Source: CAWKGV01 sp963849305 (GTDB taxonomy: Bacteria > Pseudomonadota > Alphaproteobacteria > Acetobacterales > Acetobacteraceae). From it: a DNA stretch of 64,000 nt. A model generated the notes under the pieces. That model saw only the letters and a program-made list of their open reading frames with translations, was not told the DNA's origin and did no database searches. The position numbers were made by a program, and so were the translations under genes. This document shows positions 24,201 to 33,588 of the stretch, in pieces (the stretch's first letter is position 1; each line of letters opens with the position of its first letter). Location: assembly GCA_963849305.1 (NCBI GenBank), contig CAWKGV010000004.1, forward strand, positions 62,001 to 126,000. Reading direction: 5' to 3'.

Positions 24201-26009
24201 GTGTTGGCGCTCGTTCGCGATGAGGCGTTTCGGTTGCTTGGGGAAATGCTGCGTTCGGCCGGATTAGGACGTTTCGCCGGCTCTTTTCCGCCGATCTCCG
24301 CTTTGGGCATGATCGGCAACCGCCGCACCGCCGCCGTGGTTGCCATGGCCGGCGATATCGTTTGGTACTCCCCCGGACGCTTCGATGCGCCGAGCCTGCT
24401 CAACTCGCTGCTTGATCCCGATGCCGGTGGATCGTGGCGCGTCGATCTGACGGGTGCGACGCCAGCTGGCCGTCGCTACCTCGATACCAGCGCCGTCCTG
24501 GAGACGGTCTTGAGCCATCCGGACGGGGAGCTGGTCATCACCGATTGGATGCCGCTCGCGGACGCGGGAGTTCCCCATGGCTCGATCTGCCGGCGGTTGG
24601 GCGCGGCCCCGGCCGAACTGCGCCTGGTGTTGAAGCCACGGCCCGACAATGGACGGCGCGATCCGACGGTGCGGCTGGCCGCCGCCAGAAAGGCCGTGAT
24701 CGACGCCCGCTTCGAGCTTCAGGCGTCGCACCCGATCGAGATCGACGGCACGGCCATCCGCGTTCGCGTGCCGAAAGGCGAAACGTCATGGGCGGTCTTG
24801 CAGGACGCGGCCTCCGCCAGCGTCATCGCGGATGCTGAGCGGATGCAGGAATGGCTCTCCGCGACCGTCGAGTCTTGGGGACGGCTCGCGGCGAGGGCGT
24901 CTTACGATGGTGCGTTCGCGCCGCAAGTCCATGCCTCGCTGCGCGCACTGCGGTTGCTGACCTATGTCGATACCGGGGCCATCGTCGCGGCGGTGACGAC
25001 CTCGCTTCCCGAGGTGGTCGGCGGCAAGCGGAACTACGACTACCGCTACTCGTGGCTGCGCGACAGCGGCATCACCATCCGCGCCCTGGTCCGCTTCGAG
25101 CCGGACGGCGAACATGCGAGGCGGTATTTGGGGTATGTCGCGGGGATGCTGAATACCGGCTACCGCTCGCCGCTCGACGTGGTCTCCGCGGTGGGCGGCG
25201 AGCGCGTGCCGCCCCAGGCGAAGCTGCACGTCGCGGGCTATCGGGGCAGCCGGCCCAGTTGGGAGGGCAACAAGGCGGCCAAGCAGCTTCAGCTCGGCTC
25301 GCTCGCGAACGTGGTGCTCGCGGCGGCGGAAATTTACAAGGTGCATGAGCCGCGCGAGCATTGGGAGATGGTTTCGGCGGTGGCTGATTTTCTCGCGCTG
25401 CACTGGGGCGAGCGCGGGCACGGCATCTGGGAGCAGGCCAAGCGGCGCCACTTCACGGCGAGCCTGGTGCTGACGGCTTGCGCGCTCGAACGGATCGCGC
25501 AGTACGCGACGACCGAGACCCAGGCGCGTCGCTATCGTGGCGCGGCGGGCGATATACGTGGTTTCGTCGCACGCGCGTGCCACACCAAGGCGGGCGCCTA
25601 CGCCGCCGTCGCGGGCGGCGACAAGGTGGATATTTCCGCCGCGCTATTTCCCGTTTGGGATTACGCGCCCGCCTCGGACCCGGCGATGGACGCGACGATC
25701 CATGAGCTGGAACGGCAGTATGGCGTGGGCGGAGAACTTTATCACCGGCACCTGCTGAACGCGAAAGCGGTCCGGCGGGAAGGCGCGTTCCTGGTCGGGA
25801 CTTTCTGGGTGGCGCATTACTGGATCTCGCGTGACGACCTCGATCGCGGGCGAGAGATCATCGAAGCGAGTTTGCGATACGCCAACGATCTCGGGCTGTT
25901 TTCAGAGGAAATAAATTCCCGGACCGGGGAGATGCTGGGCAATATTCCGATGGCGCTGCTTCATGGGAGCTTTCTCGCGGCGGTGGCCGATTACCACGCG
26001 AAGGCGTAG
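24201..26009 (+). CDS. Glycoside hydrolase family 15 protein (glucoamylase/trehalase type)
   Basis: A 602-residue GH15-type protein: an N-terminal beta domain (IGNRRTAAVVAMAGDIVWYSPGRFD is the family's opening), then the alpha/alpha barrel with VGGKRNYDYRYSWLRDSG (substrate loop), WEGNKAAKQLQLGSLANVV and ISAALFPVWDYAP. It probably hydrolyses alpha-glucosides such as trehalose or maltodextrin; GH15 specificity is not readable by eye. There is no signal peptide, so it is cytoplasmic. GTG 24201 has a purine-rich gaggcggagag before it. Confidence 0.88.
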   Translation: MLALVRDEAFRLLGEMLRSAGLGRFAGSFPPISALGMIGNRRTAAVVAMAGDIVWYSPGRFDAPSLLNSLLDPDAGGSWRVDLTGATPAGRRYLDTSAVLETVLSHPDGELVITDWMPLADAGVPHGSICRRLGAAPAELRLVLKPRPDNGRRDPTVRLAAARKAVIDARFELQASHPIEIDGTAIRVRVPKGETSWAVLQDAASASVIADAERMQEWLSATVESWGRLAARASYDGAFAPQVHASLRALRLLTYVDTGAIVAAVTTSLPEVVGGKRNYDYRYSWLRDSGITIRALVRFEPDGEHARRYLGYVAGMLNTGYRSPLDVVSAVGGERVPPQAKLHVAGYRGSRPSWEGNKAAKQLQLGSLANVVLAAAEIYKVHEPREHWEMVSAVADFLALHWGERGHGIWEQAKRRHFTASLVLTACALERIAQYATTETQARRYRGAAGDIRGFVARACHTKAGAYAAVAGGDKVDISAALFPVWDYAPASDPAMDATIHELERQYGVGGELYHRHLLNAKAVRREGAFLVGTFWVAHYWISRDDLDRGREIIEASLRYANDLGLFSEEINSRTGEMLGNIPMALLHGSFLAAVADYHAKA

Positions 26010-26119
26010 AATGCCCGACAGGCGCGCCCCTAACTTCGCCGAGGAGTGCCGGCGGCAATGCGCGCTGCCGACCATGGCGGACGAGGAGAGGGATGGGTAT
26101 TATCCTTGGTTAACGACCG

Positions 26120-26190
26120 GTGTACACGGATGCCCCAGAACAGGGCTGATGTGTACACGTCTAATAGCCGGCTTCAAGCCAAGTGTACAC
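26120..26190. promoter_or_regulatory. Three phased GTGTACAC palindromes
   Basis: The 8-bp palindrome GTGTACAC occurs at 26120-26127, 26151-26158 and 26183-26190, i.e. at 31 and 32 bp steps, close to three helical turns. The array lies in the 182-bp gap between the convergent GH15 and threonine aldolase genes, ending 2 bp before the aldolase stop codon. It may be a protein-binding array. The convergent location is unusual for an operator. Confidence 0.55.
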
Positions 26191-26191
26191 C

Positions 26192-27262
26192 TCAATGAAG
26201 CCCTCTCAGGGCTCCGCGCATCGCCGCCAACGCCTCCTCGACCTGGCCAGCGCTGATGTCGAGGTGCAGGCAGGCCCGGCCGCGATGCGGCCCCGAGGTC
26301 GAAACCAGCACTCCCGATTGCCGGAGCCGCGCGGCGAAGCCGGCCGCCGTTAGACCGGCAGCCGAGGTGTCGAAGAACACGAGATTGGTCTCTGGAGCCT
26401 CGACGCTAATGCCAGGGAGCTGGGCCATGCCGCGCGCCAGCGCGCTGGCGTTCGCGTGATCTTCGGCCAGGCGTTCGACATTGTTATCCAGGGCATAGAG
26501 GCAAGCGGCGGCGCAGATCCCGCCCTGGCGCATCGAGCCCCCAAGGCGCTGCTTCCACCGCCAGGCCGCGCCGATGAACGCGTCGGTCCCGCAAAGCACA
26601 GCCCCAAGCGGCGCGCCCAAGCCCTTGGTGAAGTCGAGCCAGACGCTGTCATACCCCCGCGCGATCTCGGCCGCCGGGACGCCCAGCGCTACCGCCGCGT
26701 TCAAGAGCCGCGCCCCGTCCATATGCGTGGCCATGCCGTTGGCAAGGGCGCAGTCGGCGACCGCCGCGAGCCGGGCAAGCGGCCAGCACGACCCGCCGCC
26801 GCGATTGGCGGTCTGCTCGACCTCCACCAACCGCTGCGGCGGCGAATAGCGGCTGGCCGGGCGGATCGCCGCCGCCAGCGTCTCGGCGTCGAACTGACCG
26901 CGCTCGCCGGCAAGGCCGCGCAGCATGATGCCCGCGATCGCGCCGGGGGCGCCGGCCTCGCTGCTGAGGATATGCGCGCTCTCGTGCGCCAGCACCTCGT
27001 CGCCCGGCCGGCAATGGGTGGCGAGCGCAACCTGGTTCGCCATCGTCCCAGATGGCAGGAACATCGCGGCGTCCTTGCCGAGCAGCGCCGCCACCCGGTC
27101 GCACAGCGCCCAAACCGTCGGGTCCGAGCCCGCCTGCTCGTCGCCCAGCGGGGCGGCCATCATGGCGTCCTTCATGCCGCGCGAGGGCAGGGTTTGGGTG
27201 TCGGACGACAGATTGATGTGGACCGGGATGGACCGATCGAACCGGGCGGGCTCGAAGCTCAT
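26192..27262 (-). CDS. ltaE: Low-specificity threonine aldolase
   Basis: A 356-residue fold-type I PLP enzyme of the beta-eliminating-lyase family. It opens INLSSDTQTLPSRGMKDAM, contains HESAHILSSEAGAPG, the PLP-binding THMDGARLLNA and the Schiff-base Lys in LDFTKGLGAPLGAVL. It cleaves L-threonine or similar beta-hydroxy amino acids to glycine and an aldehyde. It is 38 bp downstream of the ThDP enzyme on the same strand. Glycine produced here would feed the cleavage system encoded at 57.6-62 kb (inference). Confidence 0.88.
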   Translation of the reverse strand: MSFEPARFDRSIPVHINLSSDTQTLPSRGMKDAMMAAPLGDEQAGSDPTVWALCDRVAALLGKDAAMFLPSGTMANQVALATHCRPGDEVLAHESAHILSSEAGAPGAIAGIMLRGLAGERGQFDAETLAAAIRPASRYSPPQRLVEVEQTANRGGGSCWPLARLAAVADCALANGMATHMDGARLLNAAVALGVPAAEIARGYDSVWLDFTKGLGAPLGAVLCGTDAFIGAAWRWKQRLGGSMRQGGICAAACLYALDNNVERLAEDHANASALARGMAQLPGISVEAPETNLVFFDTSAAGLTAAGFAARLRQSGVLVSTSGPHRGRACLHLDISAGQVEEALAAMRGALRGLH

Positions 27263-27299
27263 TGCCGTTGGCTCCAGGAGGGCGGCCGGCGAAGCGGCG

Positions 27300-28995
27300 T
27301 TAGGGCGGGCAGAGCACGTTGACTAGGGCCTGCTGGCCGGCGCGAACGGCGGCAGCCGCGCGGCGGAGCGCGGGGGGTAGGTCGGCCGGGCGCTCGACCC
27401 GCTCGCCGTGGCCGCCATGCGCCTCCACGATCCGCTCGAAGGCCGGCGCCGGGCCGAGATCGGCGAGCAGGCGCGCGTCGCTTTCGGCCGCGACCCCGTG
27501 CTCGAACATGTCGAGCGTCGCCCGGCGGACCGCGCCATACAAGGCGTTGTTGTAGATCACCGTCAGCACCGGCAGCTTTTGCGCCTCGGCGACGAAGTGG
27601 CACGCCGTGGGGTTGGCGAACATGTAGGCGCCGTCGCCCAGCACCGCGACCACGTTGCGGTCGGGGGCGGCGAGCTTGGCGCCGAGCGCGCAGCCGAGGC
27701 CCCAACCGAGACCGCCGGCGGAACTGGTGCTGAGCAGGCTTCCGGGGCCGGGCAGGGGGCAGTACTCCTGGCGGAAGGAGGTACTCGTTGACCACGATCG
27801 TGCCCTGATCGACCACGTCGCGCAGGCAATGGTTCAGCCAGGCCAGGGTGCAGGTCGCGCCGCGGCCGTCGCGCTCGGCCTCCGCCGCCCAGCCGGCGCG
27901 CAGGTCGGCCGATCGCTTGGAGAGCCGCGCATGGCGGTCCGCCGTATCCGGCTTGCGGGCAGCGAGCGCCGGTTCCAGCGCCTCCAGCAGCGGCAGGGTG
28001 GCGCTGCGGATCGTGAGGTCGGAAGGGAAGCTGCGCATCGGATAGCGGGCATAGAGCGGGTCTTCGCCGATCTGGACCACCCGCGCGCCCGGAGCGGGGC
28101 TTTCCTGGGCGGGGTACCAGGGCACGTCGGTCTCCCAGACCAGCACCAGGTCGGCCTCCTGGAGCAACGTGCCGGGGGCCGAGCCCTGGAACATCGGATC
28201 GGCGCTGGAGAGCGCAAAATAGCGGGTGTTGAACGGCACCACCGCCAGGGCGAACTGGTCGGCCAAGCGGGCCAGCGCCACGCTCTCGCGGGGATCACGC
28301 CCGAGCGTGCCGGTGATGACGAGCGGCATCCGGGCCGTTGCGATCCAGTCGGCGAGCTGCTCCACGTCGGCCGGCGCCGGCAGCGGCGGGCGCGGGCGGG
28401 CGCGCGGCGGGCGGGTCTCCTCGTGCGTGCCGACCGGCTCGCCCAGCACCTCGCGCGGGAGGCTGAGATAGACCGGGCCGGTGGGCGAGGCGGTGGCGAT
28501 CTCCAGTGCCCGGCTCACCACGTCGGCGATCTGGTCCGGGCGACGCAGCTCGTAGTCCCACTTGACCACCTCGCGCAGCATCCCGGCCTGGTCGAACATC
28601 TCCTGCGCCCAGTGGATGTACACGTTGCGCGAGCCCTGCGCGCCCTGTTCGGTGATCGGGGTGCGGCCCGAGGTGAGCAGCATCGGGATGCGGTCGCGGC
28701 TGGCGTCGATCAGCGCGTTCAGCGTGTTGGCGAGGCCCACGTTCACATGGGTCATGACCGCCTGCGGCCGGCCGGTGATCGCGGTGTAGCCGTGCGCCAT
28801 GCAGACCGCGGCGTTCTCGTGCGGCACCACCATCGGCTTGGGTACCTGGCGGTTGGAGCGGGCGGCGCGGGCGAACGCCTCGATCACCGGGGCGAAGTCG
28901 GTGCCGGGATTGACGAACAGGTGCTCGATCCCCTGGGCGGCGAGTGCCTCCAGGTAATCTTCCGCGGCGATGCGGGTGTGCGCGTCCATGACCAT
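27300..28995 (-). pseudogene. Thiamine-diphosphate enzyme (acetolactate synthase / benzoylformate decarboxylase family), one frameshift
   Basis: The N-terminal and middle domains read in one frame from ATG 28995: NPGTDFAPVIEAFAR, the activating Glu in VVPHENAAVCMAHGYT, and VYLSLPREVLGEPV. Near 27780 the frame changes and continues as EYCPLPGPGSLLSTSSAGG, then AVLGDGAYMFANPTACHF with the ThDP-magnesium motif GDG...NN, ending at 27300. The total of about 565 residues is normal. The function is decarboxylation or ligation of a 2-keto acid; the substrate is unknown. A one-base change in a C/T-rich stretch could be real or a consensus error. Confidence 0.83.
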
Positions 28996-29075
28996 GACCC
29001 CTGCTGGCGTCGGGCCGCCGAGTGTGCGCGTCGCGCGCCGCGCTCTCAAGGCTGCTGGCCCCAGTGCCCGATGGT

Positions 29076-29541
29076 TCAGAAGCTGCGCCCGCTGAACGGA
29101 TCGAGGCCCCGCAGCGCCGGAAAGTGTCGGGCGATCAGCGCGAAATCACCCAGATTGCGCGTCGCGACCGAGGCGTCGTTGGCAAGTCGAGGCAATGATC
29201 AGGTCGCCCCCAAACCTGGGCTGCCTGACGTCAGGGTATGTGACCGCCAGATGGCGAAGCGCGGGGGGGTCGCGAGCATCCGGGCCAAGAAGGCGGGCCG
29301 CAGCCCCGTCGAGCGGCAAAATGCGGTGCGTTGCCAGGATGACATCCAACCACTGCGCCAGCCTTGCGGCGAAATCCCGGCGCCTGGCGGGGAGTGCCGC
29401 GATACCAAGCTCGACCTCCGTGGCGCTGAACGAGGCTATGGCGATCTCGTCCGTGGGCACTCTGGCGAACCACTCGGCGACCGCGGAATTAGGACTTGGC
29501 AGACGAAGCTCGCTCAGGATGTTGGTGTCCAGCACCATCAT
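29076..29541 (-). pseudogene. vapC: VapC-type PIN-domain toxin, frameshifted
   Basis: Starts MMVLDTNILSELRLPSPNSA (first catalytic Asp), with ATEVELGIAALPARR (Glu) and FGGDLIIAS (Asp). Near 29190 the frame shifts, and the expected VapC ending DASVATRNLGDFALIA, containing the TRNxxDF motif, continues in another frame to a stop at 29076-29078. PIN toxins are RNases. The start overlaps the antitoxin's 3-prime end by about 50 bp. As read, the last catalytic region is lost, so the toxin is probably inactive. Confidence 0.78.
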
Positions 29542-29848
29542 TGCCCGACAGCTCCTCCTCTTCCGGCGTGAAGGCCTCGCCAACGATATCCCTCGGGATG
29601 AATGCCCGCCCCGCGACTGCCCGCGCTTCGTTCAGAAGCTCGTCGAGTTCGTCCCCTCGCTCGCCGAATCGGAACGAGAGCAGGACGGATTTCAGGTCCG
29701 GCCGCGTCTGCTCGAAATACTCCTTCGACACCACGACCACCTCTCGGCCATCGCGCCGGCGCACGAATTACGGCCGACCCTCGACCGCCGCGTCCATCAG
29801 CTCCGAGAAGCGGTGCCGTGCGGCGGCGGCCTGCCAGGTATCTGACAT
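29489..29848 (-). pseudogene. phd: Phd/YefM-type antitoxin with in-frame stop
   Basis: From ATG 29848: MSDTWQAAAARHRFSELMDA, AVEGRP, then TAA at 29768-29770, then in the same frame FVRRRDGREVVVVSKEYFEQ. The usual family text here is GRPQFV, so a CAA (or CAG) codon has become TAA. The N-terminal DNA-binding half would still be made as a 26-residue peptide. The antitoxin would normally neutralise the VapC-like toxin downstream. With the toxin also broken, the whole pair appears dead. Confidence 0.75.
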
Positions 29849-29851
29849 CGA

Positions 29852-29909
29852 AAATGCTCCTTCTAGCCGGCATGCTCCTTCTAGCCGGCATGCTCCTTCT
29901 AGCCGGCAT
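29852..29909 (-). repeat. Three tandem 18-bp units each carrying a Shine-Dalgarno sequence
   Basis: On the minus strand the unit GCCGGCTAGAAGGAGCAT is repeated three times directly upstream of the antitoxin ATG at 29848. Each unit has AGAAGGAG, and the last lies 8 bases before the ATG. The first two have no start codon of their own at proper distance except through the terminal AT. The array would triplicate the ribosome landing site. Confidence 0.75.
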
Positions 29910-30021
29910 AGGTACGAACTGACCAATAAAGCGTCAATCCAGCCGTCAGTTTGTGCCGTGTTGCCGGGAGCGCTAAGCCTCGTCAGAATCGCCAAGGTCG
30001 GTCTGATGAAAGCCCGGCGCC

Positions 30022-30901
30022 CTATAGGGCGGCGTCGGTCTCGGTGGCCATCGGCATCGTGGCCTGGCTACCGGGGCGGGCGCAGCAGAGCGCGGCGGCG
30101 ACGCTGGCCCGGCGCAGTGACGCTTCGAGGGGGACGCCACGATCAAGCCCCGCCGCCAGTACGCCGGTAAAACAATCGCCGGCGCCCGTCGTGTCCACGG
30201 CTGTCACCGGATAGGCCGGTACCGCAAGCATCCCATCCGGGCCCGCCGCCTCGGCGCCCCGCTCGCCCAAGGTGCGTACCGACCATCATCCCCAGCGCGG
30301 CCCGCAAGTCGGGTGCTGTCGCGGCGCTGCCCAATCGAGCGGCCAGCCAGGCGGCCTCCGCCTCGTTGACCACCAGAACATCCACTGCCGTCAGCGCCTC
30401 CGGGTCGAGTGGCTCGGCGGGTGCCAGGTTCAACACGATCCGGCAACCGCGTGCCCGTGCCCGGCGGATCAGGGCGGCGGTTTCGGCCGCCGGCACCTCC
30501 ATCTGCAAGACCAGCGTCGTCCCGGGGGTAAGCGCCGCGTCTTCCACCTGATCGGCCCTGACCGCGAGATTGGCCCCGGAGCCAACCCCGATCACATTAC
30601 GCCCGGCACGATCGACGAAAATGGCCGCGCAGCCGGTCGAACCGTCCGTCTCGACCACGCGGGAGAGATCGACGCCGGCCTCCCGCAACAGTGCCAAGGC
30701 GCCGGCTGCCAGTGCGTCCCGGCCAACGACACCGGCCAGGGCAACGCGCGCCCCATCGCGGGCCGCCGCGACCGCCTGGTTGGCGCCTTTGCCGCCGGGC
30801 TCGATACGGACAGACGTTGCCAGCATCGTCTCGCCGGGCGCGGGCAATCTCGCGAACGGAAAGATGAGGTCGAGGTTGATCGATCCGAAGACGACGATCA
30901 T
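30022..30901 (-). pseudogene. rbsK: Ribokinase-like PfkB-family sugar kinase, one frameshift
   Basis: Begins MIVVFGSINLDLIFPFARLP, with PGETMLATSVRIEPGGKGAN (sugar-binding GGKGAN). Near 30280 the frame changes, then reads TLGERGAEAAGP and VDTTGAGDCFTGVLAAGLD, the catalytic Asp and anion-hole motif, to a stop at 30022. It is about 292 residues if joined, normal for ribokinase. It phosphorylates ribose or a related sugar. The rest is well conserved, so a read error is possible. Confidence 0.82.
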
Positions 30902-30925
30902 CCGATCGCCGCCCGCCCGGCCGCC

Positions 30926-31378
30926 TTACTTGGACTGTTCGGCCAGCGTCTTTAGCTCGTCCATTGCCTCTTCGAAACGCCGGTTGAGCAAAGCCACGGC
31001 GTCGGAATTGGATCGTTGGATCAGGTCGCTCAACTCCCGCATATTGGCGACGGCACGCTGATAGCCTTGCTTCATCATCTCGGCCTGCTTGGCGGCCTTG
31101 GCCTGGGGCGCTTCGGTCGATGTCAGCGCCTTCATCGCCTCGGACATTTCCGACATGCCCTGTTGCATGATTTCCATATGCCGGCGGGCGACGGCCTGCG
31201 CCCCTTCAAGGGCCACCCAATTCGCCGCCGTCAGCGCCTCCAGGTTGCGGCGGCTGGCGGCGGTCCATGCCTCCATGTCGGGCACGGCGGGAAACTTGAG
31301 GTCGGCGAAGAAGCGGGTGAAGTCGAAATCCTGGCCTCGGCCGGGACCGCTAGGAGGGGACTGCGGACCAGTTGCCAT
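30926..31378 (-). CDS. Phasin-family protein
   Basis: A 150-residue, almost wholly helical protein with FTRFFADLKFPAVPDMEAW, then NLEALTAANWVALEGAQAVA and the QGYQRAVANMRELSDLIQRS region of Phasin_2-type proteins. Phasins coat polyhydroxyalkanoate granules. ATG 31378 has gaggag just upstream, fixing the start. A thiolase suited to PHA precursor supply is encoded at 56.1 kb, but no PHA synthase is in the window. Confidence 0.85.
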   Translation of the reverse strand: MATGPQSPPSGPGRGQDFDFTRFFADLKFPAVPDMEAWTAASRRNLEALTAANWVALEGAQAVARRHMEIMQQGMSEMSEAMKALTSTEAPQAKAAKQAEMMKQGYQRAVANMRELSDLIQRSNSDAVALLNRRFEEAMDELKTLAEQSK

Positions 31379-31498
31379 GATGGGCTCCTCTTGTCGGGGT
31401 GGGCCGGCGTTCCGTCGGGCGAGGATACTGTCGCGGGATGATGCGGGGGACATCTCGGCCAAGCACGTTCCCGTGTTGAGACGCCTCCCGCCCCGAAC

Positions 31499-32212
31499 TC
31501 AGGCCAGTGGCAATCCCGGCGGGATCGGTGTTGGCGGCCCGGTCGGGAACGGCGGCGGCGGCGATTCGGGGGCTGGAGGCTCGTCTGCGAGCCCGGCCTC
31601 GGGCGGTACATCGGGCACCTCGGATGGCGGCGTGGGTGCCGCCACGCGGGCACCGCCCCCGATCCAGGACACGAGCCGCTCCGCGCGGCGCAACGCCTCG
31701 TCAACCGCCGACATCGTGGCCGACATGTCATCGGTCTCGTCGGCCCGCCATGCGCGTATCGCCCAAACCCAGACGCCGACCAGCCCGCGCACGCGCAGAT
31801 CGCCGCGCAACCCGGCTGTGGACACGCCCGCCGCTTCCAGGAACCACGCCATGCTGCGCCGTGTGGCGCAGTCGAGCAGCAGCGTGGTTCCCGGATCGAA
31901 CGGCAGCCGGCGCATCAGCGCGAGCACGCCGGCCCGGTGGGTTTGCAGCACGTCGATGCGCTGCATGAGCAGATAGAACAGCCGGTCGCGCACGGTCCCC
32001 TCGGCCGGCGGGTCCGCGAGCGCTGTTTGGTCGGCCATGCGGCCGAACCGCAGCAGGATCGCCCCCCGTCCCGGGAACCGCTCGCGCGCCCGCGCGAGCG
32101 ACAGGCCGGCCCTACGCGCCGCCAGAGCGACGCTCACGTCGCCCCAGCCCCGTTCCCCGGCCAGCGTGAAGGCGGCGCCGATTAGGGCCTTGTCGAAATC
32201 CGCATCGGTCAT
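31499..32212 (-). CDS. TetR-family regulator with Pro-rich tail
   Basis: A 237-residue protein: the N-terminal three-helix DNA-binding region (ALIGAAFTLAGERGWGDVSV, then AARRAGLSLARARERFPGRG) is TetR-like but with a weak recognition helix. The C-terminal 40 residues are very rich in Pro and Ala (ESPPPPFPTGPPTPIPPG). ATG 32212 is chosen where the domain begins, although the frame is open to 32356. It lies 120 bp upstream of the phasin gene on the same strand, as for regulators of granule proteins in related bacteria (COQ9/TetR-like), but its target is unknown. Confidence 0.7.
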   Translation of the reverse strand: MTDADFDKALIGAAFTLAGERGWGDVSVALAARRAGLSLARARERFPGRGAILLRFGRMADQTALADPPAEGTVRDRLFYLLMQRIDVLQTHRAGVLALMRRLPFDPGTTLLLDCATRRSMAWFLEAAGVSTAGLRGDLRVRGLVGVWVWAIRAWRADETDDMSATMSAVDEALRRAERLVSWIGGGARVAAPTPPSEVPDVPPEAGLADEPPAPESPPPPFPTGPPTPIPPGLPLA

Positions 32213-32472
32213 CGTCGAAACATGGGGGATTGTCCGAGGGAAGGCCAGGGGGCGCCGACGATGAAGGCGCTTCGCGCGCGTGACGACATCGCGCGCTGTC
32301 GTGATGCCGGGTTCGCGTTGTCGTGGGGGCCCGAATCGCCCTGGGAGCGTAATCACTGGCCTTCATCTCCAGGACGCATTATGGAACGCGCCGGCACCAA
32401 TCTCGGCTCCCGTATGGCGGGTTGATTCCTTCAAATGAGCTGTTGTTCCGGATGGCAAAACTCGGTGAGCCG

Positions 32473-33588
32473 ATGCGAATCGTAACCGTGTTCGGCACGC
32501 GCCCCGAGGCAATCAAGATGGCGCCCATCATCCGCCGGCTCGCCGCAGCGCAGGGAGTGACATCCCTGGTCTGCGTGACCGCGCAACATCGGCAGATGCT
32601 GGACCAAGTGCTCGACCTCTTCGCCATCCGCCCCGACCGTGATCTCGACCTGATGCGCGATGGCCAGGGCCTCACCTACATCACGACGGGCGTTCTGGAG
32701 CGGATGGGCGGGTTGTACGCCGAATGGCGCCCCGATCGCGTGCTGGTGCAGGGCGACACCACGACGACCTTCGCCGCCGCGCTCGCGGCGTTCTACGCCA
32801 AGGTGCCCGTGGGCCATGTCGAGGCTGGGCTGCGCACCGGCAACGTCCGCTCGCCCTGGCCGGAGGAGATCAACCGGCGTCTGACCACCGGGCTCGCGGA
32901 CCTGCATTTCCCGCCCACCGAGCAGGCCCGCGCGAACCTGCTGCGCGAGGGCGTGGAGCCGGGACGCATCGTGGTCACTGGCAACACGGTCATCGACGCG
33001 CTGCTCGACGCCGTCGCCATCCTCGACGCCAATCCCGCCCGCGCCGCCGCCATCGACCGCGAGCTGCCGCGGACGGTGCCGGGCCGGCGCCTGATTCTCG
33101 TGACCGGCCATCGGCGGGAGAATTTCGACGGCGGGCTGGAGCGGGTGGCGCGCGGGCTGCTGCGGCTCGCCGCGCGCGGCGATGTCGAAATTGTTTATCC
33201 GGTCCATCTCAACCCGAATGTCCGCTCCGTCGCCGAGACGATCCTGGGAGCGCATCCGGCGATCCACCTGATCGCTCCGCTCGACTACCTGCCGTTCGTG
33301 CATCTGATGCGCCGGTCGGACCTGATCATCACCGATTCGGGCGGCGTGCAGGAGGAGGCGCCCTCGCTCGGCAAGCCGGTGCTGGTCACGCGGGATACGA
33401 CCGAGCGGCCGGAAGCGGTGCAAGCCGGGACCGTCGAGCTGGTCGGCACCGATCCCGACCGGCTGGTGGCGCGCGCCGCGCGCCTGCTCGACGATCCGGC
33501 CGCCTACGAGGCGATGAGCGTCGCCCACAACCCCTATGGCGACGGCCACGCCGCCGCCCGCATCGTGGAGGCCCTGCTAAATGGATAG
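32473..33588 (+). CDS. wecB: UDP-N-acetylglucosamine 2-epimerase (non-hydrolysing)
   Basis: 371 residues from ATG 32473: MRIVTVFGTRPEAIKMAPII, VQGDTTTTFAAALAAFY, GHVEAGLRTGN, VTGHRRENFDGGLERV and TDSGGVQEEAPSLGKPVLV are all WecB landmarks. It converts UDP-GlcNAc to UDP-ManNAc. Earlier in-frame ATGs at 32422 and 32452 exist, but the family starts at MRIV. The stop overlaps the wecC start by 8 bp. Confidence 0.92.
   Translation: MRIVTVFGTRPEAIKMAPIIRRLAAAQGVTSLVCVTAQHRQMLDQVLDLFAIRPDRDLDLMRDGQGLTYITTGVLERMGGLYAEWRPDRVLVQGDTTTTFAAALAAFYAKVPVGHVEAGLRTGNVRSPWPEEINRRLTTGLADLHFPPTEQARANLLREGVEPGRIVVTGNTVIDALLDAVAILDANPARAAAIDRELPRTVPGRRLILVTGHRRENFDGGLERVARGLLRLAARGDVEIVYPVHLNPNVRSVAETILGAHPAIHLIAPLDYLPFVHLMRRSDLIITDSGGVQEEAPSLGKPVLVTRDTTERPEAVQAGTVELVGTDPDRLVARAARLLDDPAAYEAMSVAHNPYGDGHAAARIVEALLNG

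Noticed and set aside
27655..29571. 638-codon open frame opposite the ThDP gene and vapC
   Set aside because: Antisense shadow with Arg/Gly-rich composition; the minus strand holds conserved domains.
29852..29909. The 18-bp triple repeat as a coding repeat (CRLEGA x3) at the antitoxin N-terminus
   Set aside because: Each unit contains a ribosome site and the real antitoxin start follows the last unit at the correct spacing.
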